Source of the DNA: JADJQU01 sp035490315 | GTDB lineage: Bacteria; Planctomycetota; UBA1135; GCA-002686595 | Assembly: GCA_035490315.1 (NCBI GenBank) | Contig: DATHET010000334.1 | Span: 4,710 to 68,709 of the forward strand | Direction: 5' to 3' | Length of the DNA: 64,000 nucleotides | Shown here: piece by piece, positions 52,497-60,619 of the stretch | Numbering within the stretch: the stretch's first letter is position 1 | Layout of the letters: every line of letters begins with the position of its first letter | Program-made: the position numbers and the translations under genes | The notes under the pieces: model-generated | Databases searched by the model: none | What the model was told of the DNA's origin: nothing | The model's input: only the letters and a program-made list of their open reading frames with translations

Positions 52497-53456
52497 ATGA
52501 CAAGCTCGATGGACCCCGGCTTGTCAGATCTTGCGAATCCCTCGGGATTTCCCGGCGAAGTCCGCGTGGACTACGTCCAGTGCGTGAACCGCGCCATCGA
52601 CCACGTCATCAAGAATCTCGACGGCAGCCTGAGCCTCAATGAAGTCGCGCGAGCCGCCGGCTTCTCGCCGTTCCACTTCCACCGCGTGTTCAAGTCCCTC
52701 GTCGGCGAGACACTGGCCCAGTTCGTCAAGCGCCAACGGCTCGAGCGGGCCCTGTACGTGATGTCCCACTCACCGGGACGCCCGCTCACCGAGGTCGCGC
52801 TGGAATGCGGCTTCTCCTCGTCCTCCGATTTCTCGCGCAGCTTCAAGCAGCGATTCGGCGCGCCGCCCAGCGCCTTCAACCTGGGGACTTTCCGGGATTC
52901 GCGGCGCGACGAGTTCATCAACTCCCAGAGCGGCGACGACAGGGCCTTGCGCTTCGCGCGTTTGCCTCCGGGAGAGAATCCCGACGGCTTCCAGGTCGAG
53001 TTGCGGGACTTAGCCCCGCGCACGGTGGCCTACATCCGCGTGCTCGATCCCTTCGCGTCGATGGCCCCGGCGATCGCGGCCTACGAGCGACTCATGGCTT
53101 GGGCCTCCGCGCGGGGTTTTGCCGATCGGCAATGGCTCGGCTACATGTGGGAGGACCCTGAGATCGTGGCCTTGAAGGATTGTCGCTACGACGTTGCGGT
53201 GGAAGTCGACGACGTGCGGTCCGAGGGCGAGATCGGACGCTTCCAGTTCCCGGCGATGCGCGTGGCCGAGGTGCGGATCAAGGGCGACATCGCGCTCGAA
53301 ACACGCGCCCTCGATTGGATGTTCGGCACCTGGCTGCCGCGCAGCGGCTACGTGCCCGACGACCAGCCGTCCTTCGAGGCCTGGATCGGACGCCCCTTCG
53401 CGCACGGATTCGAGCTCTTCGAGATCGCCTGCCAGCTGCCGGTCAAGCGGGCGTAG
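52497..53456 (+). CDS. AraC-family regulator with GyrI-like ligand domain
   Basis: The product has 319 residues. Two helix-turn-helix units at about 25-125: SLNEVARAAGFSPFHFHRVFK and PLTEVALECGFSSSSDFSRSFKQRFG. The C-terminal ~155 residues (VELRDLAPRTVAYIRVLDPFASM, then IARGALDWMF-like ALDWMFGTWLPRSGY) match the GyrI/Rob-type small-molecule binding domain. It is likely a ligand-responsive activator of the divergent VOC gene and perhaps of itself. Alternative start at codon 5. Confidence 0.9.
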   Translation: MTSSMDPGLSDLANPSGFPGEVRVDYVQCVNRAIDHVIKNLDGSLSLNEVARAAGFSPFHFHRVFKSLVGETLAQFVKRQRLERALYVMSHSPGRPLTEVALECGFSSSSDFSRSFKQRFGAPPSAFNLGTFRDSRRDEFINSQSGDDRALRFARLPPGENPDGFQVELRDLAPRTVAYIRVLDPFASMAPAIAAYERLMAWASARGFADRQWLGYMWEDPEIVALKDCRYDVAVEVDDVRSEGEIGRFQFPAMRVAEVRIKGDIALETRALDWMFGTWLPRSGYVPDDQPSFEAWIGRPFAHGFELFEIACQLPVKRA

Positions 53457-53516
53457 GAGCGAGTTGAAGGAGGCGCTGTAGCGAGAGTGCGGGAAGGCGA
53501 GAAGTGGCCGTCGACC

Positions 53517-56225
53517 TCACTGGGCCGCGAGGCGCAGCTCGACATTCGAAGTTCCGGCCGCGACCGCGGCGAGCGAGCCGCGCAGCACCGCCTCGCCGAG
53601 CTTGAGATTCGCGCGCAGCTCGAACGTCGCGCCCGCGCGCACGGTCAGGTTGAACCAGCCGTTCGCATCGCTCCGACCCACCACGTCCGCAATCCCGCCA
53701 TCCGCGTCCCACGCGCTGACCGACGCGCCGGAGAGCGGTTTGCCGTCGGCGTCGACGACACGTCCGGCGATCGACGAGACCAGCGGCATGACGAGCTCGA
53801 GCGGCTCGCCGCCGGCAGTCGCAGTCCACTTGCCGTTCGCGAAGCGCTTGCGCGCCTCCTGCGACGCGACGTTGCCAATCATCGTGCGCACGAGGTACTC
53901 CCCGGGCTCGAGCCCCGCGATCTCGAAGACGCCGTCCGTGCCGGTGTTCGCGGATCCCTCGACGCCGTCGCTGCCCGGGCGCTGCACGAAGACGAACATG
54001 CCCGCGACCGGCCGACCCTCGGGATCGACAGTGCGGCCGCTCAGCGTGAGGCCGCGCGGGATCACGACTTCGAAGTCGTCGTGAACCTCGCCTTCCTCCA
54101 GCGAGAGCGAGGCCTCGACCCACGCGGATCGGCCTGCGACGCGCGTCTTGAGCGTGTACTCCCCCGCCGCAAGCTCGGCGAACACGGTGCGCCCATCAGC
54201 GCGAGCCTTGTTCATGCGCTGCCCGAAGCGCGAGTCAAAGGCCTTGATTGGAACGTCCGTGAAGCGCGCGCGACCCGCGTCGCCTCCGTAGAGCCAGACG
54301 TCGCAGTCCGTCCATGGCTTCCCCGCTTCGTCGACGATCGTGGCGACGAGAACTGCTGCGAGTGCGAGCTTGATCTCGCCGAAGTCCTTGGGATTGGAAT
54401 CGAGCTGGGGACACTCGAAGGCCGCAGCCGCGAAGCCCTCGGCGACGACGACCATGCCCCAGCGCGTGCCACCGTCCACGCCGCCGATTTCGAAGCTGCC
54501 ATCGGGCTTGGATCGACCCGGGAAACCGCCCGAGGATGGGCCATCGTAGAACAAGCGGATTTGAGCGCCGTCGATCGGCGCTCCGTCGGGACCGACTACC
54601 TTGCCCGTGACGCTCTGGCCGCGAGTGAGCGCGAACTCGACATCCGAGGCGCCATCGCTCGCGACTTCCTTGCGCCGCCCGATGAATCCGGGCGCGTTCG
54701 CCTCGATCGCGACCTTGGACGCACTTTCGGCGACCACCGTCCGCAATTCGAACGAGCCGTTCGCGTCGGTGCGGACAGAGTCGGGGTCGACCCTGACGAC
54801 CGCGTCGCCGATGGCGACGGAGCTCCCCGCAGCGACGACGCGCCCGCGCACGACCACGGGGCGCACGGCGCTCAGATCGAAATCGTGGACGACCTTCGCA
54901 CCGCTCGTCACGGAAACGGTTTCGACGATCGGGGTCCCAGCGCGTGGCGAGGCAAGCCAGACCCAGTAGTCGCGCGCGGAGAGGTCTTCGATGCAGTAGG
55001 CACCCTTCGCATCGGTAATTGCCTCGCCGAGAACGGGGTTGTAGACAGCGTTGTCGGTGCCGCGCACGACGATCTTGGCGCCTTCGACGGGCGCGGCATC
55101 GGGCGCTCGCCTCACGTGGCCCTCGATCGTCCCCGCTGGAGCGAGCACGACCTCCACGAAATCGCCCGGCCGACGGCGGCCGGCGTAGACCTTGCCGAAG
55201 CCCTTGGCGGTCACACTGAGCTCTCCGACGCGCGACGGCGCGAGCTCGATCGAGAACGTGCCGTCTGCTGCGCTCGCGGTATGCGCGAAGTCTTCGGGTG
55301 CAGAGCCCCCGCTCCAATGGAAGACGGCGCCAGAGACTGTCGAGAGAGCGACGCGCGCGCCGCCGATCGGCTGGCCCGATCGGTCGATGACCCGGCCGCG
55401 CAGCGCGGGGGCTTTGACGGGCGGAGCGGGCTCGGGTGCGGGAGCCGCCGTGCGAACGCTCTCGGGTTCAGGCGCCGACGGTGCCGGAGTCGTCGCCGCG
55501 GGCGCGGTTGGCGGCTCGATCGCGGGCTGCGCCTCGGCGCGCAGGTCCATGGGCTCCTTGCCGCGCTGCGCGAGCCATACGCCTCCCGCGATCAAGAAGA
55601 GCAGCGCGGCGGCGCACACGATTTTCGTCGACGTCTTCATCAGGATCAGGCCGGAAAGTAGAGGCAGCGGAGCGCGCAGCGGATCGCACCACGCCATGAG
55701 TGCCGGAAGCCACGATTCACGCTCGCGCGAGCGATCGAGCCGCTCGCGCAGCTGCGCGAGCCCGCGCGCGAGGCGGGTCTTCACCGTGCGCAGCGGGATC
55801 CCCTCGCGGCGCGCGATCTCACTCGGTGAGAGCTCCTCGAAGTAGCGCAGGAGCAGGGTCGAGCGGTAAGGCTCGTCGAGCGCGACGACGTGGGCGACGA
55901 GCACGCGCGTGAGGTCCGCGCGCTCGACGAGCTCGGACGCGGACGGCTGCGCTTCATGGCGTGCGGCGTGCTCCTCGCGCTCCGCGGCCCGTGCGCGAGC
56001 ACGCCGGGATCGGTGCGCGAGGTTCGTCGCGACGCGCGCGAGCCAGCCGCGGCCCCAGCCGGCTTCGGCGCCCGCGTCCGGCGTGTGGGTCAGCGCCGCG
56101 AGCCAGGTCTCCTGCTCCAGCTCAGCCGCGCCGTGCACGTCGGCCACGAGCCCGCGCGCGAGCCGCCGCACCCAGGCGGCGTGCTCGAGCAGGGTCTCGG
56201 GGTTCGTCGCGCTCACGGGGTCCAT
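53517..56225 (-). CDS. ECF-like sigma factor fused to a transmembrane helix and seven carboxypeptidase-regulatory-like domains
   Basis: 902 residues in one uninterrupted frame. Residues 1-95 resemble sigma region 2 (LEQETWLAALTHTP, GWLARVATNLAHRSRRAR). Residues ~105-165 are region 4 with HTH: LDEPYRSTLLLRYFEELSPS, then EIARREGIPLRTVKTRLARG. One hydrophobic helix follows at ~201-218 (KIVCAAALLFLIAGGVWL), then a Pro/Ala linker. Seven repeats of the CarboxypepD_reg type follow (for example LRGRVIDRSGQPIGGARVAL, VSSIAGRVVDADGKPLSGAS). The sigma part would be inside and the repeats outside. An internal ATG at MKTSTK (codon 196) could make a separate exported protein. Confidence 0.85.
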   Translation of the reverse strand: MDPVSATNPETLLEHAAWVRRLARGLVADVHGAAELEQETWLAALTHTPDAGAEAGWGRGWLARVATNLAHRSRRARARAAEREEHAARHEAQPSASELVERADLTRVLVAHVVALDEPYRSTLLLRYFEELSPSEIARREGIPLRTVKTRLARGLAQLRERLDRSRERESWLPALMAWCDPLRAPLPLLSGLILMKTSTKIVCAAALLFLIAGGVWLAQRGKEPMDLRAEAQPAIEPPTAPAATTPAPSAPEPESVRTAAPAPEPAPPVKAPALRGRVIDRSGQPIGGARVALSTVSGAVFHWSGGSAPEDFAHTASAADGTFSIELAPSRVGELSVTAKGFGKVYAGRRRPGDFVEVVLAPAGTIEGHVRRAPDAAPVEGAKIVVRGTDNAVYNPVLGEAITDAKGAYCIEDLSARDYWVWLASPRAGTPIVETVSVTSGAKVVHDFDLSAVRPVVVRGRVVAAGSSVAIGDAVVRVDPDSVRTDANGSFELRTVVAESASKVAIEANAPGFIGRRKEVASDGASDVEFALTRGQSVTGKVVGPDGAPIDGAQIRLFYDGPSSGGFPGRSKPDGSFEIGGVDGGTRWGMVVVAEGFAAAAFECPQLDSNPKDFGEIKLALAAVLVATIVDEAGKPWTDCDVWLYGGDAGRARFTDVPIKAFDSRFGQRMNKARADGRTVFAELAAGEYTLKTRVAGRSAWVEASLSLEEGEVHDDFEVVIPRGLTLSGRTVDPEGRPVAGMFVFVQRPGSDGVEGSANTGTDGVFEIAGLEPGEYLVRTMIGNVASQEARKRFANGKWTATAGGEPLELVMPLVSSIAGRVVDADGKPLSGASVSAWDADGGIADVVGRSDANGWFNLTVRAGATFELRANLKLGEAVLRGSLAAVAAGTSNVELRLAAQ

Positions 56226-56457
56226 TGTGGCTCCATCGACGACAGGGAGCCCGCGCTCGGCGCGGAGGACTCAAGGATTTTCGTCGCGGGCTCAGGGCGG
56301 TACCGCTCGTGGTTCCTGCAGCGACGCGGAGTGGGGAGGCCCGGCTCGCAAGCAAGATCAGTAACTTGCAGGATTGCGTCGGCAGTTCGTGAGGGTTTCG
56401 ATCCCGCTGCTCGAACGTTCGAATTCATCCACCCCAGCCGGTTCGTCAGGCTCGAAC

Positions 56458-57321
56458 ATGAAAACAGCAGCACTCCTCTTCAGCATCCTGTTGTCGACCG
56501 CCATGCTGGCGCCGACGCAACAGGCCACAACCGGTTACGCGCCCGCCAACGGACTCAAGATGTATTATGAAGTCCACGGCAGCGGCAGCGGTGAACCTCT
56601 GGTCTTGCTGCACGGTTCGTTCATGACGATACCGGGCAATTGGACCGGCTGGATCGACGAGCTCCAGAAGACCCGCAAAGTCATCGCCGTCGAAATGCAG
56701 GGCCACGGACGCACCGCCGACATCGCCCGCGATTTCAGCTACGAGAATCTCGCGGACGACATTTCCGCATTGCTCGATCACCTCGAGATCAAGCAGGCGG
56801 ATCTGCTCGGTTACAGCCTGGGCGGCGGCGTCGCGATGCAAGTCGCCATCCGCCATCCTGAAAAAGTGCGCAAAATCGTCTGCATTTCCGCCTTTTTCCG
56901 CCGCGACGGCCTGGTCCAGGAAGCGGTCGACGCATTTCCGAAGCTGACGGCCGACAACTTCAAGGGCTCGCCCATCGAGGCCTCGTACAAGAAGCTCAGT
57001 CCGACTCCCAACGAGTTCCCGAACTTCGTCAAGCGCGTCGTCGCCGTGGAATTGAAGCCCTTCGATTTCGGAGCCGACAAGCTCAAGGCGACCAAGGCCC
57101 CGTTTCTTTTCATCCACGGCGATGCCGACGGCGTCCGACTCGACCACATCTCCGAAATGTTCCGCCTCAAGGGCGATGAGATCTTTGGCGACCTGCGACC
57201 GCGCTCGGAATCCCGCTTGGCCGTTCTGCCGAACACGACGCACGTCACGCTGATGGAGAAGAGCGCGGTGATCATTCCCATGGTCAACGATTTCCTCGAC
57301 GCCAAGGCGCAGAAGCAATAA
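56458..57321 (+). CDS. Exported alpha/beta-hydrolase
   Basis: The product has 287 residues. Signal peptide MKTAALLFSILLSTAMLAP. The core has LVLLHGSFMTIPGNW, VIAVEMQGHGRT, nucleophile LLGYSLGGGVAMQ (G-Y-S-L-G), Asp in FIHGDADGV and His in LPNTTHVTL. It belongs to the broad epoxide-hydrolase/esterase-like family; specificity is unknown. A second hydrolase gene follows after 18 bases, so the pair is likely one operon. Confidence 0.88.
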   Translation: MKTAALLFSILLSTAMLAPTQQATTGYAPANGLKMYYEVHGSGSGEPLVLLHGSFMTIPGNWTGWIDELQKTRKVIAVEMQGHGRTADIARDFSYENLADDISALLDHLEIKQADLLGYSLGGGVAMQVAIRHPEKVRKIVCISAFFRRDGLVQEAVDAFPKLTADNFKGSPIEASYKKLSPTPNEFPNFVKRVVAVELKPFDFGADKLKATKAPFLFIHGDADGVRLDHISEMFRLKGDEIFGDLRPRSESRLAVLPNTTHVTLMEKSAVIIPMVNDFLDAKAQKQ

Positions 57322-57339
57322 GGCTCGCAGGAGATGCAC

Positions 57340-58452
57340 ATGAACTTCGCGGGCCAATTCGTCCATCGGTGTCGCTGGAGCCAAGGCTTGGGAGTGCATC
57401 CGTGGACCGCTGGGACAACTTGGATGATTGCCGCTCTCGTCCTGCTGACCGCGTGCCATGGGGCATCACGCGCGGCGGATGAAACTGGCCATCGATCGAG
57501 CATCGCCGTGCAGACGGTGTCTCCCGATGCAATCGACCCCGAGGCCACGACCTTCCCGTATCCATTTCCGGTGGAGTTCTTCGAGACGACCGTGCAGCGC
57601 CAGAAGGTGCGCATGGCCTTCATGGACGTGGCGCCTACCGCAGCCTCGAACGGCCGAACAGCGGTGTTGCTCCACGGAAAGAACTTCTGCGGCGCGTACT
57701 GGGAGCCGACGATTCGCGCGCTCGCTGCCGAGGGCTTCCGCGTCGTCGTTCCCGATCAGATCGGCTTCGGCAAATCGACGAAACCCGCGTCGCTCCAGTT
57801 CAGCTTCCAGATGCTTGCGGACACGACCCGCGAGTTCCTGGATGTCCGGCACGTCGGACGCTGCACGCTCGTCGGGCACTCGATGGGCGGCATGCTCGCG
57901 ACTCGCTTCGCGTTGATGTTGCCTGAGCGCGTGGAAAAGCTCGTGCTCGTCAACCCGATCGGTCTCGAGGACTGGAAGAGCGTCGTTCCTTACCGGTCGG
58001 TCGACGCTTCCTACGCCGAGGAGCTGCACACGACGCCCGAAAAGATCCGCGAGTACATGCGCGATAGCTATTTCAGCGGCCGATGGAAACCGGAGTACGA
58101 GAAGTTGATCGAGCTCCCCGCCGGATGGACGCGGCACCCTGAGTATCCGCGTGTCGCCTGGTGCGCGGCGCTCACCTACGACATGATCTTCACGCAACCG
58201 GTCGTGCACGAGTTCCCGCTGCTCCGGGTCCCCACGCTGCTGATCATCGGGCAGCAGGATCGCACGGCGCTCGGCAAGGATTCGGTGCCCAAGGAAGTGG
58301 CCGACACGCTCGGCGACTACCCCAAGCTGGGGCGGAACGCCGCGGCTGCGATCCCGGGTGCGACCTTGGTGGAGATCGATGGCGTGGGCCATCTGCCTCA
58401 AGTGGAAGCCTTCGAGCGCTACCGAGACGCGCTGCTGGGGTTCGTCCGCTAG
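57340..58452 (+). CDS. Alpha/beta-hydrolase with N-terminal membrane/lipoprotein signal
   Basis: About 370 residues. The N-terminus reads MNFAGQFVHRCRWSQGLGV, then WMIAALVLLTACHG with a possible lipobox (LTAC). The core has AVLLHGKNFCGAYWEP, VVPDQIGFGKSTKP, nucleophile LVGHSMGGMLATR, Asp in IIGQQDRTALG and His in VGHLPQVEAFERY, a complete triad. Aminoacrylate-hydrolase or haloperoxidase-like roles are possible. AGGAG stands 7 bases before ATG 57340; the ATG at 57334 is too close to it. It is paired with the preceding hydrolase. Confidence 0.87.
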   Translation: MNFAGQFVHRCRWSQGLGVHPWTAGTTWMIAALVLLTACHGASRAADETGHRSSIAVQTVSPDAIDPEATTFPYPFPVEFFETTVQRQKVRMAFMDVAPTAASNGRTAVLLHGKNFCGAYWEPTIRALAAEGFRVVVPDQIGFGKSTKPASLQFSFQMLADTTREFLDVRHVGRCTLVGHSMGGMLATRFALMLPERVEKLVLVNPIGLEDWKSVVPYRSVDASYAEELHTTPEKIREYMRDSYFSGRWKPEYEKLIELPAGWTRHPEYPRVAWCAALTYDMIFTQPVVHEFPLLRVPTLLIIGQQDRTALGKDSVPKEVADTLGDYPKLGRNAAAAIPGATLVEIDGVGHLPQVEAFERYRDALLGFVR

Positions 58453-58646
58453 TCGTCGCGCTGGCCTGTTGGCCTTCGGCTGCCCAGTGCTGGAGCAACG
58501 TCTGACCTTCGCACGGGAAACACGAAGCGGACGTCGCGTTGGCCACGGCCTGGCGACCGTGGCGGTCTCCATGCGGACGTGGCAGAAGGCCCGGAGGTCC
58601 GGCGGCTACTGGAGCGACGGCGTTTCTGCTCGCCGGCGCCGATGAT

Positions 58647-60326
58647 TCAGCGCGGACAGACGATGTACTCGAGCGCATTCGAGAGCGACGAGTTGTTCGG
58701 CGCTGGATATCCGTTGTCGCGACCCCAGCACTGCGCGTCGACTCGCGTTCCCGGCACGACGAGATAGGGCGCCGGAACTCCGCCGAGCGCGCCGGCCGCG
58801 AACGCATTCATGTCGATCGAATACACACCCGAGCAATCGTTCGGCGGAGGATTACCTCCGGAATGGAGCGGCACCGAGCGCCGCAGCGGCGTGTTGACGC
58901 AGCGCAACCCACCTTGGAAAGGAACAGCCGCGCGTCCAGCGTCGGAATAGAGCAACAGGCCGGGCTTGTTGTTGAGCACGTTCGTCGTCGCGACGGTGAA
59001 TCCAGATGCCGCCGAGGCACTGGAATGTCCGATCGACCCGATCGATGGGGTGCAACCCTGCGAATTGACTTTCGCCGTGCAGTAGATCTGCCCACCGGGG
59101 CAAGGCTGGTCGTAGCGCACGAGCCATGCGTCGTAGTTTCCGACACTCGGCCCCACGAGGCTGGAGCCGGAGTACCCCGCCATGAACACACCGGTGGATC
59201 CATCGGTCGCGAGCCCGAGTGCCATTTCCTCACTGTTCGACCCTAGCTGAACGCGCCAGCCCTCGCTTCCCGCCCTGTCGTACTGCAAGAGCCACGCGTC
59301 GTGGTACCCGCCCTGGTACGGGCCGGCGAAGCTGCCCTCCGTCTCGCCGCAGAAGTAAAGTCCGCCCGATCCGTCCGGAGCCTCCGCGTACGGGCTCTCC
59401 GATGCGCTCGAGCCGGCCTGGCGGACCCAGCTCTGCACGCCCGTGCTCTGGTAGTGGGCGGCGAACACGTCGAAGCCGCCCGCGTTGGGACCACCGAAAC
59501 TGCCATTGGTGATGCCGCACAGGTACACGCCGCCCTGGGTGTCCGTGGCTGCAGAGTACACGTGGTCCTCGCCGCTCGAGCCGAATGCCCGGAACCAGAT
59601 TTCGGTTCCGCCGCTGTCGTGCCGCGCGACGAAGGCGTCACTCGGTCCGCCGCCGACCGTGCCAAACGTGCTGCCGCTCGCATACATCTCCCCTGTGCCA
59701 TCATCCGCCGCGGAGATGGCGCGGATCCAGCGGTTGGTCGCCACAGGCAAGTTCCAGAGTTGGTTTCCGGCGGCGTCGTAGCGCGCGATGCCCTGAGGCC
59801 CCGCGGGCCCGCCATTGCCGGGGTCCACGAGCACGAACACTCCGCCGGCTCCGTCCGCTGCCACGTCGATCACGTGCTCGTCCAGATAGGTTCCGAATTG
59901 TCGGCTCCAGAGCAGGGTGCCCGCGCTGGTGTAGCGCGCGAGCCAGGCATCTCCCAGACCGGCGGACGGTCCGCCGAGACTGCCGTAGGTCCACCCGCCG
60001 ACGATGACTCCGCCCGCTCCGTCGGCCGCGCCGGTGAGCACCAGGTCGTCAGCGCCCGTTCCGAATTGAAGTCTCCAGATCTCGCTCCCCGCTGCGTCGT
60101 AATGCGCGAGCCACGCGTCACTGAAGCCCGAGTTGGGTGCGGCATAGCTGCCGAGGGTATTGCCGGCGACGAAGGCGCCGCCCTGCAGGTCCGACACCAC
60201 GGCATGGGCGGCATCCCCGGTATTCGTGCCGAACTGAAGTCCCCAGGACTGAGTCTGCGCGTCCGCTCCGGAATCAAGGAGCGCGAGCGAAAGGGAAGTC
60301 AGAGACCAGACGAGCCATGAGCGCAT
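58647..60326 (-). CDS. Secreted SBBP-like propeller protein with Cys-rich C-terminal module
   Basis: The product has 559 residues. Signal peptide MRSWLVWSLTSLSLALLDSGADA. About seven repeats of ~50 residues of the SBBP type, e.g. WRLQFGTGADDLVLTGAADG and the following GGVIVGGWTYGSLGGP, with recurring DAWLARYD. The last 151 residues form a Cys-rich module starting CPGGQIYCTAKVNSQGC that is ~68% identical (hand count) to the end of the neighbouring RCC1-like protein. Secreted or surface-attached; role unknown. Confidence 0.88.
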   Translation of the reverse strand: MRSWLVWSLTSLSLALLDSGADAQTQSWGLQFGTNTGDAAHAVVSDLQGGAFVAGNTLGSYAAPNSGFSDAWLAHYDAAGSEIWRLQFGTGADDLVLTGAADGAGGVIVGGWTYGSLGGPSAGLGDAWLARYTSAGTLLWSRQFGTYLDEHVIDVAADGAGGVFVLVDPGNGGPAGPQGIARYDAAGNQLWNLPVATNRWIRAISAADDGTGEMYASGSTFGTVGGGPSDAFVARHDSGGTEIWFRAFGSSGEDHVYSAATDTQGGVYLCGITNGSFGGPNAGGFDVFAAHYQSTGVQSWVRQAGSSASESPYAEAPDGSGGLYFCGETEGSFAGPYQGGYHDAWLLQYDRAGSEGWRVQLGSNSEEMALGLATDGSTGVFMAGYSGSSLVGPSVGNYDAWLVRYDQPCPGGQIYCTAKVNSQGCTPSIGSIGHSSASAASGFTVATTNVLNNKPGLLLYSDAGRAAVPFQGGLRCVNTPLRRSVPLHSGGNPPPNDCSGVYSIDMNAFAAGALGGVPAPYLVVPGTRVDAQCWGRDNGYPAPNNSSLSNALEYIVCPR

Positions 60327-60619
60327 GAAATCTTCTCTTGGTGGGAGCGGCGAGGCACGGATGCAGAAGGCTGACCTGGATTTCGGGAGTGGTTACCAAA
60401 AGCGAGCGAAGCCGGCGCGAGCAAAGCGCACCGGAGCCTCAGCTTCCGGATACCGAAGAAAAAGAGATCCAGTGGACCGGAATGCTGCCTGCTCACCTCT
60501 TGGCGCGAGCGCACAGCGCACGGATCGAACGATCGAGGCCAGCCACCCCAAAGGCAGCCGGCCTCGACAAGCAGCTCAGCGTGTGTCCGTCGACAGGGAG
60601 TCGACAGATCGATCTTCCT

